Shown here one piece after another: positions 7,776-15,081 of a stretch of DNA of 64,000 bases. The position numbers and the translations under genes were made by a program. Each line of letters opens with the position of its first letter. Position 1 is the stretch's first letter. The stretch is taken from assembly GCF_001613265.1 (NCBI RefSeq), contig NZ_BDCA01000001.1, forward strand, positions 720,252 to 784,251, written 5' to 3'. The notes below the pieces were generated by a model that saw only the letters and a list, made by a program, of their open reading frames with translations, made no database searches and was not told where the DNA came from. Source of the stretch: Nocardia vermiculata NBRC 100427. Lineage in GTDB: Bacteria; Actinomycetota; Actinomycetes; Mycobacteriales; Mycobacteriaceae.

Positions 7776-9482
7776 TCAGCGGGCGGTCACCAGACGCCCC
7801 GGAACCTCTCCGGTCAGCTCGTCGTGATCCACCAGCACCCGGCCGTTGACGAGCGTGTAGTCGTACCCCCGCGCGCGCTGCACGAATCGCTGCGCCCCGA
7901 GCGGGAAGTCGGTTGCCATCCGCGGAGCGAACAGGTCCAGGTTCTCCAGATCGATGACGTTCACATCGGCATGGGCGCCGGGTGCCAGCACCCCGCGATC
8001 GGCGATGCCGAACAGGTTGGCGGCGTCCACCGTCAGCCGCCGGATCGCCGCCCCGATCCCCAGCAATGCCCGATCACGCACCCAGTGCCGCAGGAAGTAG
8101 GTCGAGTTCCCGGCGTCCATGGTGAGCGCGACGTGCGCGCCCGCATCCGCAACACCCAGCACCACATCGGGATTGGTGATCATTCGCGCCACCGCATCCA
8201 GATCCTGGTTGAGCACCGGGTAGTAGAGCAGGCCCGATCCGTCCGTTTCCAGGAGGTAGTCGATGAATGCGGCGGCGGCGCTGCATCCGCGGCGCTGCGC
8301 CTCGGCGGCGAGGCTGTTGTCGGGGCCCACGTCGTAGGCGGCCGAACCCGGTGGCAGTAGATACATTTTCGCCGGATCCTTCGGTGCGAGCGGACCGGAC
8401 GCCTGCGACGGCTGCTCGGCTGCGGCCACCAGCCGGTCCCGAATCTCGCTGCGGGCCAGCAGTTCGAGTCGTGCCGCAGGCGGCTCCGCCATCACCTGCG
8501 ACCAGGCCGGAAGTGCGTCGTAGGGGGTACGGCTCGCAATGCCGTAGACGATGGCGCTCCCGCGCACGGAGGTCATCGGTCGCAGATCGGCGCCGCGCGT
8601 CCGCGCGCCGGCGGTCTGCTCCATCACCCACGCCCACAGCCCCGGGCGCCGGTCGCTCTGCATGATCGAGAAGGTCAGCGGACGCCGCGATGTCAGCGCC
8701 ACCTGCTCCATCCAAGCCATTTCCGCGCGCGAATTGGCACGGTCGGCGCCGTCCCGTTCGCCCAGGCGCGGGACCACCTGGAAGGTGCCGCGGCCACGTT
8801 CGGCCAGTACATCGGCGATCGCCGAGAGCTCCGCGGTGTCGGCGAAGGTGCCCGGTATCGGCCGGCCGTCGGTGACGGTGTGCATATAGGTCCGGGAGGT
8901 GGAGAAGCCCAGCGCTCCGGCATCGATGGCCTCCCCCACCAGCGCGGCCATCTCGGCGCGATCGGCATCGGTGGCCGGTGCCTCGTCGAGGCTGCGCTCT
9001 CCCATGACGTAGTAGCGCAGCGCGGCATGACCGACGAGCCCGCCCACATTGACTCCGAGTGCGCGGGTGCCCAGGCTCTTCAGATAATCCCCGTAGGTCT
9101 GCCAGCCCCAGTCCACACCGGCCATGATCGTATCGGCGGGAATATCTTCCACCGACTCCATCATCGCGGCCAGGTATCCCTCCTGACCTGGACGAACGGG
9201 GGCGAAAGTGACGCCGCAATTGCCCATCACCACGCTGGTGACCCCGTGGTAGCAGGAGGGGGTCGCCGGCGGATCCCAGAACAGCTGGGCATCCAGATGG
9301 GTGTGCACATCGATGAATCCGGGAGTGACCAGCCGACCCGACGCGTCGATCTCGCGACGCCCGGCGGCTTGCTTCGGCCCGATCTCGGTGATGCGGTCCC
9401 CGTCGATCGCCACATCGGCCCGCCGGGGCGGTGCCCCGGTCCCGTCGACCACGTCCCCACCGCGAATCACGATGTCATGCAT
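7776..9482 (-). CDS. D-aminoacylase-like amidohydrolase (second copy)
   Basis: 568 residues, the same architecture as the protein encoded at 2359: HTH at residues 60-62 (FIDVHTHLDAQLFWD), Cys89 in VVMGNCGVTFAP, ADAGAHVALTMDAG, and a C-terminal ADVNVIDLENLDLF strand. The two differ widely in the middle, so they are paralogues rather than a recent duplication and probably act on different amides or related bonds. It is the first gene of a minus-strand unit with the thiolase at 6533 and is divergent from the SDR at 9652. Two copies of the island palindrome lie in that gap. Confidence 0.88.
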   Translation of the reverse strand: MHDIVIRGGDVVDGTGAPPRRADVAIDGDRITEIGPKQAAGRREIDASGRLVTPGFIDVHTHLDAQLFWDPPATPSCYHGVTSVVMGNCGVTFAPVRPGQEGYLAAMMESVEDIPADTIMAGVDWGWQTYGDYLKSLGTRALGVNVGGLVGHAALRYYVMGERSLDEAPATDADRAEMAALVGEAIDAGALGFSTSRTYMHTVTDGRPIPGTFADTAELSAIADVLAERGRGTFQVVPRLGERDGADRANSRAEMAWMEQVALTSRRPLTFSIMQSDRRPGLWAWVMEQTAGARTRGADLRPMTSVRGSAIVYGIASRTPYDALPAWSQVMAEPPAARLELLARSEIRDRLVAAAEQPSQASGPLAPKDPAKMYLLPPGSAAYDVGPDNSLAAEAQRRGCSAAAAFIDYLLETDGSGLLYYPVLNQDLDAVARMITNPDVVLGVADAGAHVALTMDAGNSTYFLRHWVRDRALLGIGAAIRRLTVDAANLFGIADRGVLAPGAHADVNVIDLENLDLFAPRMATDFPLGAQRFVQRARGYDYTLVNGRVLVDHDELTGEVPGRLVTAR

Positions 9483-9524
9483 GGTTTTCCATCCTTCCCG
9501 GCGTGGGATACCCGAGCATAAACA

Positions 9525-9538
9525 AGGGAGTACTCACT
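9525..9538. promoter_or_regulatory. Island palindrome, weaker copy before the second D-aminoacylase-like gene
   Basis: AGGGAGTACTCACT fits 9 of 12 informative positions and contains the core GAGTACTC. It lies 43 bp upstream of the ATG at 9482. Confidence 0.5.
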
Positions 9539-9584
9539 CAACATAACCCGTGAAGCGCTCGCATATCAGGGCCTAGCGTGAGAA

Positions 9585-9598
9585 AGTAGGTACTTACT
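9585..9598. promoter_or_regulatory. Island palindrome before the SDR gene
   Basis: AGTAGGTACTTACT fits 11 of 12 informative positions and lies 54 bp upstream of the SDR start. With the copy at 9525 it gives each side of this divergent gap its own site. Confidence 0.65.
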
Positions 9599-9651
9599 TG
9601 CTAATCGCACCGCTCGGGCCCTGACCCGCAGCGCACATCGCAGGAGTCGAC

Positions 9652-10461
9652 GTGGGATCGATGGACGGCCGAACCGCAATCGTGACCGGCGCGAGCCGGG
9701 GAATCGGGCAGCGCATCGCCGAACGCTTCGCCGCCGAAGGCGCGGCGGTGGCCGTAGTGGCCCGCACCGCCCAGGCCGGCAGCGCCGCACTCCCCGGTTC
9801 CATCGAGGAGGTGGTGTCGGCGATCCGGGATCGCGGGGGCCGCGCCGCCGCGATCCGGGCCGACCTGACCGTTCCCGACGAGGTGGAGACGATCCTCACG
9901 CGCGCCGAGGAAGCCCTGGGCCCGGTAGATACCCTGGTCAACAACGCGGGCGTGAACTTCTACGGCCCGGCGCTCGACATTCGCCCCAGCCGTTACGGCC
10001 TGATGTTCCAGATGATGGTCCACACCCCGTTCCGGCTGTGCCAGTTGGCCGTTCCCGGCATGCTCGAGCGCGGTCGCGGCTGGATCCTCAACATCACCTC
10101 CAAACAGGCCCGGCATCCGCTGGGCCCGCCGTACCCGGAGTGGGCCGCCGACGGTTGCGTGCCCTACGGCATGTGCAAATCGGCACTCGACCGGCTGACC
10201 ACCGGATTGGCCGCGGAGGTACACGGGACCGGTGTGCACATCAGCAGTCTGGGCACCTCCGGGCTGGTCATGACGCCGGGGGTCGCCGTCGTATCGCCCC
10301 ACACCCCCGACGACACCCCGGTCGAGCCCGACGACGCCATGGCCGAAGCCGCTGTACTGCTGTGTAATTCGACCGAAGACACCGGGCGTATCGCCTACAG
10401 CATGGAACTATTGGGCCGTCCGTTCCCCGAAGGCCCCTGGGCCTTGTCGGCCACCTACTGA
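9652..10461 (+). CDS. Short-chain dehydrogenase/reductase
   Basis: 269 residues. The NAD(P)-binding TGASRGIG is at residues 12-19, NNAG is present, and the catalytic Ser and Tyr-x3-Lys can be seen in NITSKQ and YGMCKSALDR. It has an unusually long segment between Ser and Tyr (HPLGPPYPEWAADGCVP), so its substrate loop differs from standard SDRs. I chose GTG at 9652 (AGGAG 5 nt upstream); ATG at 9661 is the alternative. It precedes a ferredoxin gene by 13 bp, which links it to the P450 system of the island. Confidence 0.88.
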   Translation: MGSMDGRTAIVTGASRGIGQRIAERFAAEGAAVAVVARTAQAGSAALPGSIEEVVSAIRDRGGRAAAIRADLTVPDEVETILTRAEEALGPVDTLVNNAGVNFYGPALDIRPSRYGLMFQMMVHTPFRLCQLAVPGMLERGRGWILNITSKQARHPLGPPYPEWAADGCVPYGMCKSALDRLTTGLAAEVHGTGVHISSLGTSGLVMTPGVAVVSPHTPDDTPVEPDDAMAEAAVLLCNSTEDTGRIAYSMELLGRPFPEGPWALSATY

Positions 10462-10474
10462 CACGGAGGATCTC

Positions 10475-10663
10475 ATGCACGTATCCATCGACCACGATCT
10501 CTGTCAGGGGCACGCCCGGTGCTGGGAGATCTGCCCCGAAGTGTTCGAACTCGACGACGAGGGCAGCGGGCGCACGCTGGTCGACGAGGTGCCCGCCGAA
10601 CTCGGCGAACGGGTACAGGAGGCGGCCGACAACTGCCCGGAACGCGCCATCACCCTCCACTGA
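10475..10663 (+). CDS. Small ferredoxin of P450-partner type (CxxHxxC)
   Basis: 62 residues with Cys10, Cys16 and Cys54-Pro as cluster ligands in the pattern CxxHxxC...CP; His13 occupies the place that is Cys in 4Fe-4S ferredoxins. This pattern is typical of mycobacterial 3Fe-4S or modified-cluster ferredoxins that pass electrons to P450s. A fourth Cys20 (ICPE) is nearby and may not be a ligand. GGAGG precedes the ATG. The P450 at the left edge is the obvious partner, and the Rieske oxygenase could also draw on it. No dedicated reductase gene is adjacent. Confidence 0.92.
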   Translation: MHVSIDHDLCQGHARCWEICPEVFELDDEGSGRTLVDEVPAELGERVQEAADNCPERAITLH

Positions 10664-10676
10664 CCGAGCGACCGAC

Positions 10677-10712
10677 AGCCCGCGTCCACGACGATCGCCG
10701 TGGACGCGGGCT
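10677..10712. terminator. Bidirectional hairpin, 14-bp stem
   Basis: AGCCCGCGTCCACG pairs perfectly with CGTGGACGCGGGCT around an 8-nt loop, between the ferredoxin stop and the converging amidohydrolase stop at 10721. No T-run. Confidence 0.8.
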
Positions 10713-10720
10713 CGAACGGT

Positions 10721-11929
10721 TCAGGATTCCGGGATCGTCGCCGGGTCGGCCGGGGTGAAGTTGTACACCCGGGAGGCATTGCCGACGGTGATCTTGTCCT
10801 GCACGTCCTGGGGCAGATGGCCGAGCCACTTGCCCGCCATCTGCACGGTGTCCGGCCAGGTCGAATCCGAATGCGGGTAGTCGCATTCCAGCATCACGTT
10901 GTCCTCGCCGATGATGTCCAGTAGGCGGATGCCGGCCTGATCCTCGATGAAGGTGCCGTAGACGTGGTCGCGGAACAGGCGGCGGATATCGGTGTCGAGG
11001 TCGAAGGTGGCCTTTCCCTTCTGCTCGCCGCGCTCGTGGGTGGCGTTCATGCTGATGTCGAAGCGAGAGGCCCAGAAGCGCTGCTTGTCGACCACCTGCT
11101 CGGCGCGTTCGAGGAAGTACGGGATCCAGCCGATCGAGCCCTCCGAGAGTGCGATCTTCAGGTTCGGATACTTCACGAAGTTGCCGCTGAACAACCAATC
11201 CAGCAGGGTGCCTGCCTGATTCGCGGCCGCGGAGTACGCCATGAACGCGAGCGTCGGCATATCCTCGGAGGTTCGGATCATATTGGACGACGAACCGACA
11301 TGCATCGAGATCGTGGAGCCGGTGTCGTTGCAGGCCTGCAGGACCGGATCCCAGAAGTCGGTGTGGATCGAGGGCAACCCCAGTTTGGTGGGGTTCTCGG
11401 AGAAGGCAATGGATTTCGCACCCAGTGCGGCGGTGCGCTCGATCTCGGCGGCGGCGGCGACCGGATCCCACAGCGGGATGATCATCATCGGGATGAACCG
11501 CCCCGGGTAGGCCTGAGCGAACTCCTCGAGGATGAAATCGTTCCAGGCCCGCACGCAGAGCAGTGCGAGTTCCTTGTCCTTGGCCTCGTGGAAGATCTGA
11601 CCGCAGTAGCGCGGCAGCGAGGGGAACAGCATCGACGACAGCACATGCCCCTGATTCATGTCGGCCACCCGCGCGGCCGGGTCGTAGCAGCCCTGGCGCA
11701 TCTCCTCGTAGGTGATCGGCTCCGGGGAGAATTCTTCACGTTTCTTGCCCGCGACCGCGTTGAGGCCGGTGGTGACGATCTGGCGGTCCTCGTAGACCCA
11801 GAACTCGGACTTGTCCTCTCGGACGATCCGGGGGCCGGTCCGACGCCATTTCTCCGGCAACCGCTCCTGCCACAGCCGCGCCGGCTCGATGAGATGGTCA
11901 TCAACCGATATGAACCAGCTGAACGACAT
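10721..11929 (-). CDS. Amidohydrolase-2 family enzyme (ACMSD-like), copy A
   Basis: 402 residues. The N-terminal metal motif appears in FISVDDHLIEPARLWQERLP, the middle holds the usual FSENPTKLG and DTGSTISMHVG strands, and the late LECDYPHSDSTWPD carries the catalytic Asp. This group (metal-dependent hydrolases or decarboxylases) is frequent in actinobacterial catabolic clusters, but few substrates are known. The ATG at 11929 has GGGAG seven bases upstream; longer frames upstream lack this. It lies downstream of the alcohol dehydrogenase on the same strand. Related copies are at 13367 and 21105. Confidence 0.88.
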   Translation of the reverse strand: MSFSWFISVDDHLIEPARLWQERLPEKWRRTGPRIVREDKSEFWVYEDRQIVTTGLNAVAGKKREEFSPEPITYEEMRQGCYDPAARVADMNQGHVLSSMLFPSLPRYCGQIFHEAKDKELALLCVRAWNDFILEEFAQAYPGRFIPMMIIPLWDPVAAAAEIERTAALGAKSIAFSENPTKLGLPSIHTDFWDPVLQACNDTGSTISMHVGSSSNMIRTSEDMPTLAFMAYSAAANQAGTLLDWLFSGNFVKYPNLKIALSEGSIGWIPYFLERAEQVVDKQRFWASRFDISMNATHERGEQKGKATFDLDTDIRRLFRDHVYGTFIEDQAGIRLLDIIGEDNVMLECDYPHSDSTWPDTVQMAGKWLGHLPQDVQDKITVGNASRVYNFTPADPATIPES

Positions 11930-11953
11930 GGGATCTCCCAACTCCGGTAACAA

Positions 11954-11967
11954 AGCGAATACTTACA
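11954..11967. promoter_or_regulatory. Island palindrome, partial, before amidohydrolase copy A
   Basis: AGCGAATACTTACA matches 9 of 12 informative positions with one full half-site (ACTTAC). It is 25 bp upstream of the ATG at 11929, in the 104-bp gap after the alcohol dehydrogenase gene. Confidence 0.45.
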
Positions 11968-12033
11968 TACAAGGTAGCCGCAGATGAAGGGCGGCGCCAG
12001 AGCTTACGACGATTCGTTGCGCTGCCGCACCGC

Positions 12034-13110
12034 TCAGACGATGACGGTGCGTACCCCTTCGGAACGGGTGAGCAGCTCCACTCCCTTGTTGATCTCGTCG
12101 AGCGAAATACGATGAGTGATCATCGAATCCAGATCCAGGCGCCCCGACTCCGCCAGCCTGATGAAGCGCGGGAAGTCGCGCAGGATCTGTGCACCGCCGA
12201 CGACCGATCCGGCAATCCGCTTGCCGGAGAAGACCGTCGAGATCGCCGGCAGGGTCAGTACGTCGGTCGTTGCGGGCATGCCGACCAGCGTGACCACTCC
12301 CTCCACCCGCGCCATATCGATGGCCTGAGTGACCAACTCGGGGCGCCCGACCACCTCGAAGGTGTAGTCGGCGCCGCGGCCCCCCGTCAGCTCACGCACC
12401 TGAGCGACGGCATCTCCCGCCTGCGGATCGACGGTGTGGGTGGCACCCACCCGCAGACTCGCGTCCCGGCGCCCGGCCATCGGGTCGACCGCGATCACAG
12501 TCGCCGCACCGGCGATATGCGCGCCTTGGATCACCGATTGCCCCACACCGCCGCAGCCGATGACCGCCACCGAAGACCCCGGTGTCACCCCCGCGGTATT
12601 GAGCGCCGCACCCAATCCGGTGGTCACACCGCAGCCGAGCAGGGCCAGCTGCTCGTCGGCCAGGTCGGTGTGCACCGGAACCACCGAAGCCTCGTGCACC
12701 ACCATGGCCTCGGCGAAGGTTCCACAGCCACAGACCGCGGCCGCGCGACGCCCGTCGGCCAACCGGAACCGTTGCCGGCCCTTCACCTCGGCATTGAGTT
12801 CACAATGGTTCGACATGCCGTTGACGCACGACCAGCAGCGTCCGCAGGCGGGGGTGACCGAGGCCAGCACCCGATCCCCGACCCGCGTTCGTCGCACCTC
12901 GGAGCCGACCTCCTCGACGATCCCGCATCCCTCGTGTCCCGGCACGATCGGCAGGGGCAGCGGTGAGCGCCCCTCGATGACATTCAGATCGGTATGGCAG
13001 ATGCCACTGGCGGACAACCGCACCACCACATCGTGCGGACCGGGCTCCGGCATGGGCAGATCTTCGATGTCGAGGGGCCGACCGGCTTCGTAGGCGACAA
13101 CGACCTTCAT
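12034..13110 (-). CDS. Zinc-dependent medium-chain alcohol dehydrogenase
   Basis: 358 residues. The catalytic zinc site is Cys38 (GICHTD) and His59-Glu60 (PGHEGCG); the structural zinc site is Cys89, Cys92, Cys95 and Cys103 (CGRCWSCVNGMSNHC). A Rossmann GCGGVGQS motif binds NAD(P). It should interconvert an alcohol and an aldehyde or ketone, feeding the aldehyde dehydrogenases of the island. It is divergent from the amidohydrolase gene at 13367; a good palindrome copy lies 66 bp upstream. Substrate unknown. Confidence 0.93.
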   Translation of the reverse strand: MKVVVAYEAGRPLDIEDLPMPEPGPHDVVVRLSASGICHTDLNVIEGRSPLPLPIVPGHEGCGIVEEVGSEVRRTRVGDRVLASVTPACGRCWSCVNGMSNHCELNAEVKGRQRFRLADGRRAAAVCGCGTFAEAMVVHEASVVPVHTDLADEQLALLGCGVTTGLGAALNTAGVTPGSSVAVIGCGGVGQSVIQGAHIAGAATVIAVDPMAGRRDASLRVGATHTVDPQAGDAVAQVRELTGGRGADYTFEVVGRPELVTQAIDMARVEGVVTLVGMPATTDVLTLPAISTVFSGKRIAGSVVGGAQILRDFPRFIRLAESGRLDLDSMITHRISLDEINKGVELLTRSEGVRTVIV

Positions 13111-13176
13111 AGCATACCTCTACGGGTTGACTGCGATACGCCACGGAACGAACCGCCGCGCCGTCGCTGGGTATCG

Positions 13177-13190
13177 AGCGAGTACTTACT
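13177..13190. promoter_or_regulatory. Island palindrome before the alcohol dehydrogenase
   Basis: AGCGAGTACTTACT matches 10 of 12 informative positions. Located 66 bp upstream of the alcohol dehydrogenase start. Confidence 0.6.
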
Positions 13191-13304
13191 CATGTTAGGA
13201 GTCCGATTCCGGTCCCGGCGTCGATTCGGCGGTCCGCCCGCAATTCGATGCCGAACCCGTTGCGACCTTGACATCCGCTACCCGCGATGCCAAGTTAGTA
13301 ACTG

Positions 13305-13318
13305 TGCGCTCACTTACT
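13305..13318. promoter_or_regulatory. Island motif half-site before amidohydrolase copy B
   Basis: TGCGCTCACTTACT keeps one perfect half-site (ACTTACT) and a poor second half (8 of 12). It lies 48 bp upstream of the ATG at 13367. It could be a low-affinity operator. Confidence 0.35.
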
Positions 13319-13366
13319 CAGAGCTCACTTCCCCTGTCTACGGGTGTATCCGGAGGTAGCGCAGCG

Positions 13367-14542
13367 ATGGAATACGGGTTGATCGATGCCGACGGGCACT
13401 ACTACGAACCCGACGACTGCTTCTCGCGCCATATCGAGTCGAAGTTCGCCGACCGCACCATCGGCGTGAAACGCGGTGACGACGGCCTGGGCCGCATCTT
13501 CCTGCGGGGACAGCGCACCTTCATGAGCGTGATGCCCGGTGACTACGCCTCGGCGCCCGGCGCGCTCCAGGGTCTGTTCGTAGGCGGGGTCGCCGACGGC
13601 TTCACCCATCGTGAGGTGGTGACGACGAAGGACCATCCGGAATTCGCCGACCGCAAGGCACGCCTGGCCGTCCTCGACGAACAAGGTGTCGACGCCACCC
13701 TCATGCTGCCCACCGTGGGCGTCGCCGTGGAATACGACCTGCGCGACGATGTCGACCTCACCTATGCGAGTCTGCGCGCGTTCAACCGCTGGCTGGAAGA
13801 CGATTGGGGCTACGGCGCCGACGGCAGGCTGTTCGGGGTGCCGATGCTGTCGCTGCTCGATATCGACCGTGCCGTCACCGAAGTGCATCGCGTGATCGAG
13901 GCCGGCGCCCGCATGGTGCATCTGTGCCCGGGACCGATCGGCGGCCGCTCCCCCGCCGACCCGGTCTTCGATCCGTTCTGGGATACCGTGGCCGAGGCCG
14001 GAATTCCGGTGGTATTGCACGTATCCAACAGCGGTTACCAGCATTTCTACGGTACCCACTGGTCGGAGAATCCGGAGAATCCGTCCCATATGCAGTCCCC
14101 GCTGCAGTGGGCGCTGTGCAATACCGAGCGCCCGGTGGTCGACACGTTGATCGCACTCACGCTGCACAATCTGTTCGGCCGCCATCCCAAGGTGAAGATC
14201 GTCTCCATCGAGAACGGATCGAGTTGGCTTCGCCCGCTGTTCAAGACGATCGACAAGGCCGCGGCCCTGGGACGACGTGGCCCCATGATCGGTGGCCCAC
14301 TCCCGCCCCGCCCCAGCGAGGCCCTCGCCGAACACCTGTGGGTGTGCCCGTTCCCCGAGGACGACGTCCACGACCTGATCGATGCCCTCGGCGCCGACCA
14401 TGTCCTGTTCGGCTCGGACTACCCGCACCCGGAGGGCCTGCGCGACCCCCGCGATTACCTGCCCCGCCTGCAAACCTGCGATCCGACGGTGCGCCACCAG
14501 GTGCTGCGTGGAAATACGGCGGCGCTACTCGGTTTGAGCTGA
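13367..14542 (+). CDS. Amidohydrolase-2 family enzyme, copy B
   Basis: 391 residues. It starts with the metal motif region LIDADGHYYEPDDCF, has VVLHVSNSG in mid-protein and ends with VLFGSDYPHPEGLRDP, which holds the catalytic Asp. It is a metal-dependent hydrolase or decarboxylase of the ACMSD-like group. The ATG at 13367 is preceded by GGAGG about ten bases away; an open frame extends upstream to 13268 but has no comparable ribosome site and would run over the regulatory motif. Related to, but clearly distinct from, copies A and C. Confidence 0.88.
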   Translation: MEYGLIDADGHYYEPDDCFSRHIESKFADRTIGVKRGDDGLGRIFLRGQRTFMSVMPGDYASAPGALQGLFVGGVADGFTHREVVTTKDHPEFADRKARLAVLDEQGVDATLMLPTVGVAVEYDLRDDVDLTYASLRAFNRWLEDDWGYGADGRLFGVPMLSLLDIDRAVTEVHRVIEAGARMVHLCPGPIGGRSPADPVFDPFWDTVAEAGIPVVLHVSNSGYQHFYGTHWSENPENPSHMQSPLQWALCNTERPVVDTLIALTLHNLFGRHPKVKIVSIENGSSWLRPLFKTIDKAAALGRRGPMIGGPLPPRPSEALAEHLWVCPFPEDDVHDLIDALGADHVLFGSDYPHPEGLRDPRDYLPRLQTCDPTVRHQVLRGNTAALLGLS

Positions 14543-14561
14543 CGGCGCCGAACCGGCGCCG
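14543..14561. terminator. Short GC hairpin directly after the stop
   Basis: CGGCGCC and GGCGCCG form a 7-bp stem with a 5-nt loop immediately after the stop of amidohydrolase copy B. Short and without a T-run, so a weak call. Confidence 0.45.
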
Positions 14562-14615
14562 GCCCGCAGCCGAGGGTGAAGGGCACTCCCCTCGTTCGGG
14601 TATTACGCTCGGCGC

Positions 14616-15059
14616 ATGAGCGACGAGTGTGTGTTCTGCGCGATCATGGCCGGTGATGCTCCCGGTGTTCGGGTGGACGAGGACGAGACGACGTACGCGT
14701 TCATGGACATCCACCCGGCGACGGACGGGCACCTGCTGGTAATCCCCAAGCGGCACAGCAAGGATCTGTTCGAGATTGCCCCGGAAGACCTCAGCGCCGT
14801 CACCCGGTCCGCGCAGCGCATCGCGAAGACTGCCGTCGAGGTGTTCGGTGCCGACGGTGTGAACATCCTCAACTGCTGCGGTGCGGCCGCCTGGCAGACG
14901 GTGTATCACTTTCACCTGCACGTCATTCCGCGCTACACCGACCGTGCCAAGGACCGCCTGGTGCTGCCGTGGCAACCCGGTGTGGCAGCAGATGCGCACA
15001 CCCTCAGCACCCTCGGAGAGCGACTCGCCGGCGCCCTCACCGAGCCGGGAAAGCACTGA
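14616..15059 (+). CDS. HIT-family nucleotide hydrolase
   Basis: 147 residues. The histidine triad is His98, His100 and His102 in YHFHLHVIPR, preceded by the N-terminal CVFCAIMAGDAP typical of Hint-like HIT proteins. Such enzymes hydrolyse adenosine or guanosine phosphoramidates and related dinucleotides in the cytoplasm. It has no palindrome copy and looks like a housekeeping gene lying within the island. No convincing ribosome site precedes the ATG, so it may be leaderless. It converges on the CoA-transferase gene, with 22 bp between the stops. Confidence 0.93.
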   Translation: MSDECVFCAIMAGDAPGVRVDEDETTYAFMDIHPATDGHLLVIPKRHSKDLFEIAPEDLSAVTRSAQRIAKTAVEVFGADGVNILNCCGAAAWQTVYHFHLHVIPRYTDRAKDRLVLPWQPGVAADAHTLSTLGERLAGALTEPGKH

Positions 15060-15081
15060 GGCACCGTCCGATCGGATTCCG

